Part shown: positions 1-7,451 of the stretch, piece after piece
How positions within the stretch are numbered: position 1 is the first letter of the stretch
Layout: every line of letters begins with the position of its first letter
Assembly (NCBI GenBank): GCA_900551335.1
Contig: URVO01000001.1
Span: 1 to 25,996 of the forward strand
DNA: 25,996 bases
Reading direction: 5' to 3'
Source: an uncultured Phascolarctobacterium sp.
GTDB taxonomy: Bacteria > Bacillota > Negativicutes > Acidaminococcales > Acidaminococcaceae
The notes under the pieces: generated by a model
What the model saw: only the letters and a program-made list of their open reading frames with translations
Database searches by the model: none
Told to the model about the DNA's origin: nothing
Made by a program: the position numbers and the translations under genes

Positions 1-236
1 CGGGCGACATAGTAGCCGCGCTTAGGCTCGGAGTAGATGTAGCCCTCGACGAGCAGCTGGGCGTAGGCGTTCTCGATGGTGATGATGCTGATGCCGAGGT
101 TTTTGGCGAGCATGCGCTTGGAGGGCAGCTTGTCACCTGCGTGCAGCACGCCGCTGGTGATGTCGGCCTTGATGCAGCTGTAGAGATGTGTGTACATGCT
201 CGCGCCGTTTAGATTTGCAAAGCTGTATGTTAGCAT
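1..236 (-). CDS. MocR/GntR-family transcriptional regulator, N-terminal part (cut by window edge)
   Basis: Only the first 78 codons are in the window; the 3' end lies before position 1. The translation has the GntR winged-helix pattern: a helix with Y-C-I-K-A-D-I, then G-D-K-L-P-S-K-R at about residues 37-44, the recognition helix region N-L-G-I-S-I-I-T-I-E-N-A-Y, and the wing E-G-Y-I-Y-S-E-P-K-R-G-Y-Y-V. The wording A-Y-A-Q-L-L-V-E-G-Y-I is typical of MocR/PdxR proteins, which fuse this domain to an aminotransferase-like PLP-binding domain; that part would lie outside the window, so the MocR assignment is inferred. The ATG (236-234) sits inside the end of the upstream patatin-like gene, sharing ATGCTAA, so the two are probably co-transcribed and translationally coupled. 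The regulated pathway is unknown. Confidence 0.8.
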   Translation of the reverse strand, partial: MLTYSFANLNGASMYTHLYSCIKADITSGVLHAGDKLPSKRMLAKNLGISIITIENAYAQLLVEGYIYSEPKRGYYVA

Positions 237-1099
237 GGAATTTCCTCTTTTTGGGCGAGCTTAAAAATCGCGTCGAGCGCCGCCAGACCGCAGCCGATGC
301 CGTGGTCGTGCAGGGCGAGCAGCTTGTCTGGCTTGATGTCGAGCTTGTCGATTTCCAGCGGTATCTGCGGACGGATGATGACAGCCTTGCCCTCCTGCTC
401 CAGCCTTTCGACCTCTGCGAGCTGGTGATTGTAGAGCGCAGGCCGCTCCTGCATAATATCCCAAAGCTTGGGGTACTTTTTATAGAACGTTTTGAGCAGC
501 AGCCTTGGCACGCGCTGCTTCTTGTGATAGCCGGCGTTGCGCGTGAGCACGACGACGAGCTTGTCATAGCCTGCGGCAAGCGCACGCTCGTAGGGAATGG
601 GCGAAACGAGGGCGCCGTCGAGCAGCGAATGGCCGTGAAAGCGCACGACGGGCGCAAGAAAGGGCATGGACGACGAGGCGCGCACAGGAATAAATTTCTG
701 GCCGATGCCCTCTTGGTCGAACCAGATAGGCTGGCCGCTTTCAATATCCGTAGTGCCGACCTGCAGGACGCCGGGATAATTTCTGTAGGCAGCATAATCG
801 AAGGGCAGCAGCTGCTTGGGCAGGTCTTCAAAGATGAAGTCGAAGCCGAAGATGCTGCCCTTTTTAACCCAGTTATGCAGGCTGAAGTAGCGCTTGTCGG
901 TGACATAGTGCTCAATTATCTGGCGCGTGCGCAAGGGCTGGTGGGACATATATGATAAAATGTTGCAGGCACCGGCAGAAACAGCAGTGATGTAGGGGAA
1001 GGTGAGCTCGCGTGCCAAAAAGGCCTCGAACACGCCTGCCGAAAACATACCGCGCATACCGCCGCCTTCGAGAACAAGAGCGATGTTATCTAAATGCAT
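230..1099 (-). CDS. Patatin-like phospholipase family protein (YjjU-like)
   Basis: This is a predicted serine acyl hydrolase of 289 residues with the Ser-Asp dyad of patatins. The oxyanion-hole motif G-G-G-M-R-G is at residues 12-17, the nucleophile is Ser41 in A-V-S-A-G, and the catalytic Asp is D161 in L-L-D-G-A. The usual first Gly of the GxSxG elbow is Ala here. There is no signal peptide or membrane helix, so a cytoplasmic protein is expected. The start is supported by AGGAGG at 1107-1112, seven bases upstream of the ATG. Its stop codon overlaps the start of the following MocR-type regulator, which is the only contextual clue. In this family lipid hydrolysis is often assumed but the physiological substrate is usually unknown. 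Confidence 0.87.
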   Translation of the reverse strand: MHLDNIALVLEGGGMRGMFSAGVFEAFLARELTFPYITAVSAGACNILSYMSHQPLRTRQIIEHYVTDKRYFSLHNWVKKGSIFGFDFIFEDLPKQLLPFDYAAYRNYPGVLQVGTTDIESGQPIWFDQEGIGQKFIPVRASSSMPFLAPVVRFHGHSLLDGALVSPIPYERALAAGYDKLVVVLTRNAGYHKKQRVPRLLLKTFYKKYPKLWDIMQERPALYNHQLAEVERLEQEGKAVIIRPQIPLEIDKLDIKPDKLLALHDHGIGCGLAALDAIFKLAQKEEIPC

Positions 1100-1164
1100 G
1101 GTGATATCCTCCTTTTTTTATTATACAACAAATAGCAGACGGCAAGTATGTTTTTTGTGCAAAT

Positions 1165-1206
1165 AAAAAACAGGCTACGACCTTGCGGCCGGTAACCTGC
1201 TTTTTA
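1165..1206 (-). terminator. Intrinsic terminator after the gluQRS/small membrane protein pair
   Basis: The arms CAGG-TAC and GTA-CCTG (1171-1199) pair with one mismatch, with further pairing toward the loop. On the minus strand the hairpin is followed by TTTTTT (1170-1165). It lies 50 bases past the stop of the 72-residue membrane protein and before the patatin gene. The plus strand also has a five-T run, so it could work both ways. Confidence 0.65.
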
Positions 1207-1255
1207 CGTTAAATTTGGGTGCTTTATGCAAACAGCAAAATGCTGTCAGATAACA

Positions 1256-1474
1256 TTATCTGTATTTATTGGTATGCTTCTTTCTGGTGTGCTGCTCACG
1301 ATAGTCTGCCTGCACCTGATATACCTGATAGATGTACAGGGCGCACAGCGGCAGAGCGAGAATCATGCCGAGCCAGCGGTTGTTGAAGAAATAATTGCCG
1401 GCCATGCCTGCCACTAAGCTCAGCAGGATGACAACAATCATATTTACTTTGATTTTCATAAGGTATTTTTTCAT
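1256..1474 (-). CDS. Small two-helix membrane protein, unknown function
   Basis: This 72-residue protein has two predicted transmembrane stretches, about residues 10-28 (M-I-V-V-I-L-L-S-L-V-A-G) and 33-52 (R-W-L-G-M-I-L-A-L-P-L-C-A-L-Y-I-Y). A Lys-rich N-terminus and a polar, basic C-terminal tail suggest both ends lie in the cytoplasm. A clear AGGAGG lies eight bases before the ATG, so I treat it as a real gene despite its size. It begins 19 bases after the gluQRS stop and is followed by a terminator, making it the last gene of a two-gene unit. I do not recognise the family. Nothing in the sequence ties it to tRNA modification; co-transcription with gluQRS may be incidental. Confidence 0.65.
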   Translation of the reverse strand: MKKYLMKIKVNMIVVILLSLVAGMAGNYFFNNRWLGMILALPLCALYIYQVYQVQADYREQHTRKKHTNKYR

Positions 1475-1493
1475 GTATGGGTTCCTCCTAGGT

Positions 1494-2495
1494 TTATTGA
1501 TGAATTAGCTCACGCGGGACGACGATGTTTTGCGTGGGGATTTTCGCTGCGTCGAAGAGCGGCAGCAGCTCGGCTGCACTGAGAGGCTCAGGCCGCTCTA
1601 GCTGGCCTGCAAAGTAGGCGAGCAGGCCGATGATAGGCTCCGGTGCGCCGTACGCCTTGCGCAGCAGGCTGATTTCCAGGTCGCCGTCACGCTTAGCCAG
1701 CCTGCGTCCGTCCGCGTCGGTCAAAAGCGGGATGTGGCAGAAGCTCGGCGGCGTGAAGCCAAGCAGCTTATAAAGATAAAGCTGCATCGGCGTGGAGCTC
1801 AAAAGGTCGCAGCCACGCACCACCTGCGTGACTCCCATGAGGGCATCGTCGATGACTACGGCGAGCTGGTAGGCATAGACGCCGTCGCTGCGCCGCAGGA
1901 TGAAGTCGCCGCATTCCTCGGTCAGGCGCAGGCTCTGCGCTCCGTAATGCGCATCGTGGAAGCAGATAGGCTCATCCGTCACGCGCACGCGCCATGCCGG
2001 GCGGCGGAGCTTTTCCTTGGCCGCACGCTCGGCCTCTGTGAGCCGGCTGCAGGTGCCTGCGTAGATGATGCGACCGTCGCTGGTGTGCGGCGCTTTGGCG
2101 GCATGCAGCTCGCCGCGGCTGCAGAAGCAGGGGTAGACGAGGTCTGCCTGCCGGAGCTTGTCGAAGTAGTGCGCATAAATATCGCTGCGTCTGCTTTGAA
2201 AATAGGCGTCGCTGTTCGTGCTGACGTACGCACCCTCGTCCCACGTCAGTCCCAGCCATTCCAGCTCACGCGCCAAGGCGTCGGCCTTGGCGAGGCTGCA
2301 GCGCTGGGGGTCGAGGTCTTCGATGCGCAGGACGATTTTGCCGCCGCTCTTTTTGGCGTAGAGCCATGCCAGCAGGCTGCAGAAGACGTTGCCCAGATGC
2401 AGGAAGCCGCTGGGCGTGGGCGCGAAGCGCCCGACTAAGGGGGCTGCGCTCAGCCTGCTCTGTCCACTTTTCTGCTGCGCCTTCGACATCAACAT
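1494..2495 (-). CDS. gluQRS: Glutamyl-Q tRNA(Asp) synthetase
   Basis: This is a truncated glutamyl-tRNA synthetase paralogue that activates glutamate without tRNA and attaches it to queuosine at position 34 of tRNA(Asp). The HIGH-type motif is H-L-G-N at residues 33-36 after F-A-P-T-P-S-G. The zinc-site ligands typical of GluQRS follow the pattern C-F-C (123, 125), Y145 and C149. The KMSKS counterpart is L-A-K-R-D-G-D near residue 266. At 333 residues it lacks the anticodon-binding domain of GltX, as expected. The open frame continues upstream to a TTG, but I chose the ATG at 2495 because GAAGG then sits at a normal distance. It heads a unit with the small membrane protein downstream. Confidence 0.92.
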   Translation of the reverse strand: MLMSKAQQKSGQSRLSAAPLVGRFAPTPSGFLHLGNVFCSLLAWLYAKKSGGKIVLRIEDLDPQRCSLAKADALARELEWLGLTWDEGAYVSTNSDAYFQSRRSDIYAHYFDKLRQADLVYPCFCSRGELHAAKAPHTSDGRIIYAGTCSRLTEAERAAKEKLRRPAWRVRVTDEPICFHDAHYGAQSLRLTEECGDFILRRSDGVYAYQLAVVIDDALMGVTQVVRGCDLLSSTPMQLYLYKLLGFTPPSFCHIPLLTDADGRRLAKRDGDLEISLLRKAYGAPEPIIGLLAYFAGQLERPEPLSAAELLPLFDAAKIPTQNIVVPRELIHQ

Positions 2496-2550
2496 CAACC
2501 TGCCTTCAAAAATAAAAAATAACGTAGCCGCTCGCTAGGATACTATTCCC

Positions 2551-2559
2551 ATTATATCA
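2551..2559 (-). promoter_or_regulatory. Extended -10 promoter element for gluQRS
   Basis: The minus strand reads TGATATAAT, a perfect -10 hexamer with the TGn extension, about 56 bases upstream of the gluQRS start. I see no convincing -35 box, which an extended -10 can tolerate. Confidence 0.5.
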
Positions 2560-2624
2560 CATATTTGTAAGCAGATACTAGTATAAACAGGGACTTTGGC
2601 TACGAAATTTCGGCTGCGACAGGC

Positions 2625-3272
2625 TTAGTCGGCAACGCGCCATTTATCGAAGCAGTGCAAATGATTGCTGTAGAGCTGTACCCAGCGGCCGACGAGCAGG
2701 GCAGCAGCAATGGTGCCTACGCCGACGCCGCGCATTTCCTGAAACTGCATGAACGAAAGCAGCAGGCTTATCGCTACGAGTGAGCAGTCAAAGCAATTCT
2801 TGATGATGCTGAACTTTATCTTGCTGACGAAGGAAATGACGAGGACGACTCCCTCACCGGCAGCAACAAATATTTTGGCACGGATGCAGAGAAAAACGCC
2901 AAAGGCGAGAATGATAGTGCTGAGCAGGCAGTCGAACCACTTCCAGTACAGCGTTTGCGGCTCAACCCAGCTTAACAGGCTCATGGCAAAATCAATGCCG
3001 TTGCCGAAGAAAATCAGCGTCACCAGCTGACCGATAAGCTCACGCCAATAAATTTTGCGCAGTAGCACAGGCTGGGCGAAGATGAACAGCAGATTGAGCA
3101 CAATGGTTAGCTCACCGATGCTCCACGGCATGAACATGCTCATAACCCAAGGCACGCTGGAGATGGGCGAGGTGCCTAGGTCTGCCTTACAGGAGAGCGC
3201 AATGCCGATGGTCATCGCAAAAATACCGAAGAGAAACATTAGGCAGCGGGGGAATAAATATTGCTTTTTCAT
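2625..3272 (-). CDS. YczE/YitT-like integral membrane protein (DUF6198 type)
   Basis: This 215-residue protein is hydrophobic throughout, with about five or six membrane segments. The N-terminal region has the signature of the YczE/YyaS group: F-G-I-F-A-M-T-I-G-I-A-L, then K-A-D-L-G-T-S-P-I-S-S-V-P at residues 29-41. A second G-x-G-x-G-T-I-A-A-A-L-L-V-G-R segment near the C-terminus (about 181-196) is also typical. The molecular function of the family is not settled. AAGGAAG lies upstream of the ATG. It is transcribed alone, divergent from trmB, from a promoter whose leader contains a terminator-like hairpin, so its expression may be attenuated or its mRNA 5' end protected. No terminator is visible before gluQRS, so some read-through is possible. 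Confidence 0.8.
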   Translation of the reverse strand: MKKQYLFPRCLMFLFGIFAMTIGIALSCKADLGTSPISSVPWVMSMFMPWSIGELTIVLNLLFIFAQPVLLRKIYWRELIGQLVTLIFFGNGIDFAMSLLSWVEPQTLYWKWFDCLLSTIILAFGVFLCIRAKIFVAAGEGVVLVISFVSKIKFSIIKNCFDCSLVAISLLLSFMQFQEMRGVGVGTIAAALLVGRWVQLYSNHLHCFDKWRVAD

Positions 3273-3290
3273 GATAGTTACTTCCTTTGA

Positions 3291-3328
3291 AAAATAAAAA
3301 ACGCTGCTGTGTCTTGCACAAAAGCGTT
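3291..3328 (-). promoter_or_regulatory. Terminator-like hairpin in the leader of the YczE-like gene
   Basis: On the minus strand AACGCT (3328-3323) pairs with AGCGTT (3305-3300), and GTG pairs with CAC inside. A run TTTTTATTTT follows at once. The predicted transcript starts just before this hairpin and the ribosome binding site lies just after it, so it is in the 5' leader of the gene at 3272. Confidence 0.5.
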
Positions 3329-3336
3329 ATATATTA

Positions 3337-3365
3337 ATTATAGCACACTGCTTTTCCAACTACAA
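3337..3365 (-). promoter_or_regulatory. Promoter for the YczE-like gene
   Basis: The minus strand has a perfect TATAAT (3342-3337), a 17-base spacer and TTGTAG as a weak -35. It is the best promoter on this strand in the divergent gap with trmB. Confidence 0.5.
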
Positions 3366-3401
3366 GAGTGCAGCCTTGCTGCTTATCTGTAAAAAAGCTT
3401 C

Positions 3402-3430
3402 TTTATATCCATGGCGTTTCGATGTATAAT
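3402..3430 (+). promoter_or_regulatory. Promoter for trmB and perhaps ftsW-ftsI
   Basis: TTTATA at 3402-3407 and TATAAT at 3425-3430 are separated by 17 bases, 36 bases before the trmB start. A second TATAAT at 3445-3450 has no recognisable -35. Confidence 0.45.
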
Positions 3431-3466
3431 ATAAAATGACAAAATATAATTTTAGTGAGGTATATT

Positions 3467-4105
3467 ATGCGCTTAAGAAAAAAACCTTGGATTGAAGAAG
3501 CTATGAAGGACGTTATGGACGAGTATGTCTTCATGCATGATATTGAAAAATTTAAAGGCCATTGGCAGGAGCTGTTTCCCGGCAAAAAGCTGTGTCTGGA
3601 GATTGGCTGCGGCAAGGGACGCTTCACCATCGGTATGGCGGAGCTGAATCCTGATAAGGCGTTCATCGGCATCGAAACGCAGCACGATATCGCCTACTAT
3701 CCGGCGAAGGCAGCGAAGGACAAAAAGCTGGACAACGTGCGCATCATTTGCGCCAACGCTGAGAATCTGCTCGATTGGTTTGAGCCGGGCGAAATCAAGG
3801 AGCTGTATCTGAACTTCAGCGACCCGTGGCCGAAGGCACGCCATGCAAAGCGCCGTCTGACGCACCGCGGCTTCCTCGCGAAATATAAGGAGCTTTTGGG
3901 CGAGGGCGGACACCTGCGCTTCAAGACTGATAACCGTGCGCTCTTCGATTTCTCTGTCGAGGAGTTCAAGGAGTTCGGCCTGAACATCATTGCTTTGAGC
4001 TACGACCTGCACCATTCTGAATATGATAATCCGGTGCAGACAGAATATGAGCAGAAATTCAGTGCGCTGGGCACACCGATTAATTTCTGCGAGGTTGTTT
4101 TTTAA
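3467..4105 (+). CDS. trmB: tRNA (guanine-N7-)-methyltransferase
   Basis: TrmB uses S-adenosylmethionine to form m7G46 in the variable loop of tRNA. The SAM-binding loop is L-E-I-G-C-G-K-G-R-F at residues 44-53, followed by the acidic ribose contact F-I-G-I-E. The family signature L-Y-L-N-F-S-D-P-W-P-K, with R-H-A-K-R-R-L-T just after, is intact. The protein is 212 residues, a normal bacterial length. The frame extends back to a GTG at 3455, but that GTG is part of the GTGAGG ribosome binding site, so I take the ATG at 3467. Eighteen bases separate it from the SEDS gene, so the two are probably one operon. Confidence 0.95.
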   Translation: MRLRKKPWIEEAMKDVMDEYVFMHDIEKFKGHWQELFPGKKLCLEIGCGKGRFTIGMAELNPDKAFIGIETQHDIAYYPAKAAKDKKLDNVRIICANAENLLDWFEPGEIKELYLNFSDPWPKARHAKRRLTHRGFLAKYKELLGEGGHLRFKTDNRALFDFSVEEFKEFGLNIIALSYDLHHSEYDNPVQTEYEQKFSALGTPINFCEVVF

Positions 4106-4123
4106 GTTTTTTAGGATGTTGTC

Positions 4124-5329
4124 ATGAAGAAACGTTTTCTTATCTGGGATAGTCCGAAGCAGGCCATCATCATGCTGGTGGTTGTACTGCTTATTATTGG
4201 TTCGATAAATGTTTTTAGTGCTACCTATATTGATTGTACAGACCCTCTGGAATATTTCAAGAAGTATTGGCTAAATGTCGTTGTGTCGATGTTTTTTGGC
4301 GCTTTGGCCTACGCCATGGGCTACAAAAGAATCATCAACAATGGCTGGATACGTGAATTGTCACTGCTAGGCATTTTGCTTATGCTGGTGCTGCTGTTTT
4401 TTAAGCGCCATGATCCGGGATGGGCGATTAACGGCGCTGTGCGCTGGATTCCGCTGCCGTTTATGTCGCTGCAGCCATCGGAATTTGCGAAGATAGAGGT
4501 TATTCTGCTGGCTGCCTATGTGCTCGACAGGATGCGCCGCCAGCAGCAGGTGGTGTCATTTTTTACGCACAATGTCGAGTTTTGGAAGCTGATTGGCACG
4601 ACGCTGCTGTTCAGCGGACTGGTGCTCAAGCAGCCTGATATGGGTACAGCGTCGATTATCTTCGGCCTGACGTTTCTGATGGTGATTATGGCCGGCCTGC
4701 CGCGTAAGCAGCTGGTGCTGCTGCTGGGCTCGGTGGCTGGCTTGGCTGCGTGCCTGGCGCTGGCAGCGCCTTATCGTTTGCAGCGTTTAAAGTATTGGCT
4801 TGATCCGTGGCTGGATGCCGGCGGTGCAGGCTATCAGGGTGTGCAGTCACAGCTGGCGATTGGCAGCGGCGGCTTCTGGGGCAGCAATTGGGATTATGCG
4901 GCAAGCAAGTATTTCCATCTGCCGGAGGCACATACTGACTTTGCCTTTGCCTTCTTCTGTCATGAGAACGGCCTGTTGGGAGCAGCGCTGCTGATACTGA
5001 TTTTTATGCTTTTGGCGTGGGCGTTTGTGGCGATTACGCTGAATGCGAAGGATTTGCGAGCCTTTCTCGTGAGCGCCGGTGTTACGTTTCTCGTTATCGG
5101 CCAGTCCTTTGTGAATATGGCGATGGTCTGCGGCAACATGCCGATTATTGGCGTGCCGCTGGCCTTTATCAGCTACGGCGGTACGTTCATGCTGGTGAAT
5201 ATGGTCTGCGTCGGCCTGATTCTTTCGGTTTATGATGAGGAGGAGCGCGAGGCGGAGCTGGCGGCGCAGTCGCCGGACACCAGACGTGAGGATTTGCGTG
5301 TAGTACGCGGCAGGGGGTATGGCAGATGA
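4124..5329 (+). CDS. FtsW/RodA/SpoVE-family peptidoglycan glycosyltransferase (SEDS protein)
   Basis: SEDS proteins polymerise lipid II into glycan strands together with a class B PBP. The 401-residue chain shows about ten membrane segments. Recognisable family stretches are W-I-P-L-P-F-M-S-L-Q-P-S-E-F-A-K near residue 110, K-Q-P-D-M-G-T near 169, and the C-terminal signature G-V-P-L-A-F-I-S-Y-G-G-T near 344. It overlaps the next gene, a PASTA-containing class B PBP, by ATGA. FtsW-FtsI or SpoVE-SpoVD is therefore more likely than RodA-PBP2, but the choice cannot be made from sequence alone. The pair is not beside mur genes here, so it lies outside a classical division cluster. AGGA at 4113 supports the start. 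Confidence 0.9.
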   Translation: MKKRFLIWDSPKQAIIMLVVVLLIIGSINVFSATYIDCTDPLEYFKKYWLNVVVSMFFGALAYAMGYKRIINNGWIRELSLLGILLMLVLLFFKRHDPGWAINGAVRWIPLPFMSLQPSEFAKIEVILLAAYVLDRMRRQQQVVSFFTHNVEFWKLIGTTLLFSGLVLKQPDMGTASIIFGLTFLMVIMAGLPRKQLVLLLGSVAGLAACLALAAPYRLQRLKYWLDPWLDAGGAGYQGVQSQLAIGSGGFWGSNWDYAASKYFHLPEAHTDFAFAFFCHENGLLGAALLILIFMLLAWAFVAITLNAKDLRAFLVSAGVTFLVIGQSFVNMAMVCGNMPIIGVPLAFISYGGTFMLVNMVCVGLILSVYDEEEREAELAAQSPDTRREDLRVVRGRGYGR

Positions 5330-7350
5330 AGAAGCTTCTGAAAATGTCTACGCTCAAGCAGCGTTTTCTGTGGGTTATGGGACTGGTAGTAGTGTTTATT
5401 GCGCTGCCTGTTCTTATCAGGCTGGTCTATGTCCAGCTTGTCCGCGGCACTGCCTATGAGCAGGAGGCCTATGGGCAGATGCAGCGTGACCGTATCCTGC
5501 ATAGTCCGCGCGGACGCATTGTCGACCGCAACGGCGAGGAGCTGGCGGTCAGCATTATGACAGGTGCGCTCATTGCCGACCCGGAGAAGATGGAGGACTC
5601 GGAGGCGATGAAGAAAAAGCTAGGTCAGCGTGATGCCAGACGCATAGCTGCCGACCAGCTGGCACCGATTCTCAAGCAGAATGCTGACGAGCTGTATAAG
5701 GATTTCTGTGAGCCTGGGCGCCGCTATCTGCGCTTGCAGCGCACGATGGAGCCGCACGATATGGAGCTGGTCAAAAAGGCTATCAAGGAATATAATCTGC
5801 CGGGCCTGTCATTTGAGGACGAAAGCAAGCGCTATTATACGAAGAAGCGTGCTGCCGCTCAGATACTTGGCTATGTCGGCGACGACGACAAGGGCCTGAG
5901 CGGTATTGAATATATGTATGACAAGGAGCTGAAAAGCAAGCAGACGCCGTATTCGGTACTCGTCGACGTTGCAGGCAAGCAGATTCTTGGCGAGGATAAG
6001 CAGGAAAAGCCTGATAAGGAAAAGCTGTCGACGGTTTATCTGACGCTGGACAGCAAGATGCAGTACGTGCTGGAGGACGCTATGGACGATGCCATGGCGC
6101 GCACGAAGGCGAAGGCGGCGACGGCCATCATCATGGATCCCTACACGGGCGAGATTCTTGGTATGGCGAGCCGCCCGACGTTTGATCCGAATGCTTATTA
6201 TAAATACAGCTATGACAGCTTCAGCAACAGAGCTGTCGGCTTTACCTACGAGCCTGGCTCTGTCTTCAAGCCGCTTGTCGGCTGCATGGGCCTGACGGAG
6301 GGCATCATTACGCCAAACACGCCGTTTCAGGATTCGGGCAGCATCAGGATTGCTGACCGGGTTATCCATAACTGGAACAGCGAGGGCATGGGCGTAGTGC
6401 CATTTTCTACTGTTATCAAGTTCTCTATCAACACCGGTATGGTGCAGCTGGGCATGCAGCTGGGCGCTGAACGCATGACGAGCTATGCGAAAAAGTTTGG
6501 CTTCGGCGAGCCGACAGGCATCGACCTGCCGGGTGAGGAGAGCGGCATTCTCTACAATCCGAAGAATATGTATGAGCCGGATATTGCGACAATGGCGATA
6601 GGTCAGGGCATTTCCGTAACGCCGATTCAGGTGCTGCGTGCTATCTGTGCGATTGCCAACGGCGGCGAGCTTTTGCAGCCCTATATCGTCAAGAAGATTG
6701 TTTCCGCGGACGGCAAGGTGCTGAAGGAGGGCAAGAAGCACGTTGTGCGCAACGTTATGACGCCTGAGGTGGCACGCCAGATGCGCGAGATGATGGAGAA
6801 GGTAGTCAGCGAGGGCGGCGGCAAGACCGCAGCGATTAAGGGCTACCGCATCGCAGGCAAGACAGGCACGGCAGAAAAGATTGCGGAGGGCGGCGGCTAT
6901 GCCGTCGGCCAGTATATCGCCTCCTTCGTCGGCTTTGTGCCGGCAGATAAGCCGCGCTATGCGATGCTGGTTATGCTCGACACGCCGCGAGGCGCGTTCT
7001 ATGGCTCGCAGGTCAGCGCGCCGATTTTCCGTGATACGCTGCAGCAGATTCTGGTAGCCAAGGGCATTCAGCCTTCGTCGAGAGAGGGATTGCCCTCCTT
7101 CGAGGAGATGAACGCCGTAGGCAGCAAGGGCAAGCAGCCGCAGGCTGCGCCGCCGGTGCTGCAGGTGCTGCCGAACGGCAAAATCAAGCTGCCCGACTTC
7201 AAGGGCATTGATATGCGCGCTACAGCGGAGCTTCTGCAAAAGGGCAAGCTGCGGCTCAAGCCCTACGGCAGCGGCACGGCCTTTCAGCAGCGCCCTGCCA
7301 AGGATAGCGAGGTGGAGGTCGGAAGCACCGTCGAGGTTTGGTTCCGGTAG
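5326..7350 (+). CDS. Class B penicillin-binding protein with one PASTA domain (FtsI/SpoVD-like)
   Basis: This is the transpeptidase partner that crosslinks septal or spore peptidoglycan. A short cytoplasmic tail precedes one membrane helix (about residues 13-38). The dimerisation region with R-G-R-I-V-D-R-N-G begins near 62. The transpeptidase motifs are all present: S-V-F-K at 312-315 (Ser312 nucleophile), S-I-N at 367-369, and K-T-G-T at 512-515. A single PASTA domain (about 612-674, from L-P-D-F-K-G) ends the protein, as in FtsI/SpoVD-type enzymes and unlike most PBP2/MrdA proteins. At 674 residues the length is normal. It starts within the stop of the upstream SEDS gene, which supports a coupled 1:1 pair. 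Confidence 0.93.
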   Translation: MKKLLKMSTLKQRFLWVMGLVVVFIALPVLIRLVYVQLVRGTAYEQEAYGQMQRDRILHSPRGRIVDRNGEELAVSIMTGALIADPEKMEDSEAMKKKLGQRDARRIAADQLAPILKQNADELYKDFCEPGRRYLRLQRTMEPHDMELVKKAIKEYNLPGLSFEDESKRYYTKKRAAAQILGYVGDDDKGLSGIEYMYDKELKSKQTPYSVLVDVAGKQILGEDKQEKPDKEKLSTVYLTLDSKMQYVLEDAMDDAMARTKAKAATAIIMDPYTGEILGMASRPTFDPNAYYKYSYDSFSNRAVGFTYEPGSVFKPLVGCMGLTEGIITPNTPFQDSGSIRIADRVIHNWNSEGMGVVPFSTVIKFSINTGMVQLGMQLGAERMTSYAKKFGFGEPTGIDLPGEESGILYNPKNMYEPDIATMAIGQGISVTPIQVLRAICAIANGGELLQPYIVKKIVSADGKVLKEGKKHVVRNVMTPEVARQMREMMEKVVSEGGGKTAAIKGYRIAGKTGTAEKIAEGGGYAVGQYIASFVGFVPADKPRYAMLVMLDTPRGAFYGSQVSAPIFRDTLQQILVAKGIQPSSREGLPSFEEMNAVGSKGKQPQAAPPVLQVLPNGKIKLPDFKGIDMRATAELLQKGKLRLKPYGSGTAFQQRPAKDSEVEVGSTVEVWFR

Positions 7351-7451
7351 AATTTTATTTTGTATACTTGCTATATAGGCAGGAGAAAGTACATCCGAGG
7401 GAGAATAAGACTAGATAGCTTAAACGATTTGCTATACGAGGAGGATGAATT

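Noticed and set aside
1120..1125. A minus-strand TATAAT just upstream of the patatin-like gene.
   Set aside because: Transcription would start within or at the ribosome binding site and there is no -35 at a proper distance, so I did not list it as a promoter.
5809..7239. Long open frames on the strand opposite the PBP gene, and similar ones opposite fhs, gdpP and the histidine kinase.
   Set aside because: They are mirror frames of GC-rich coding sequence: compositionally odd proteins rich in His, Arg, Leu and Ala, without ribosome binding sites or known domains.
7351..7451. Possible tetrahydrofolate riboswitch before fhs.
   Set aside because: The 101-base leader lacks the conserved paired core of known THF riboswitches and has only a weak five-base hairpin.
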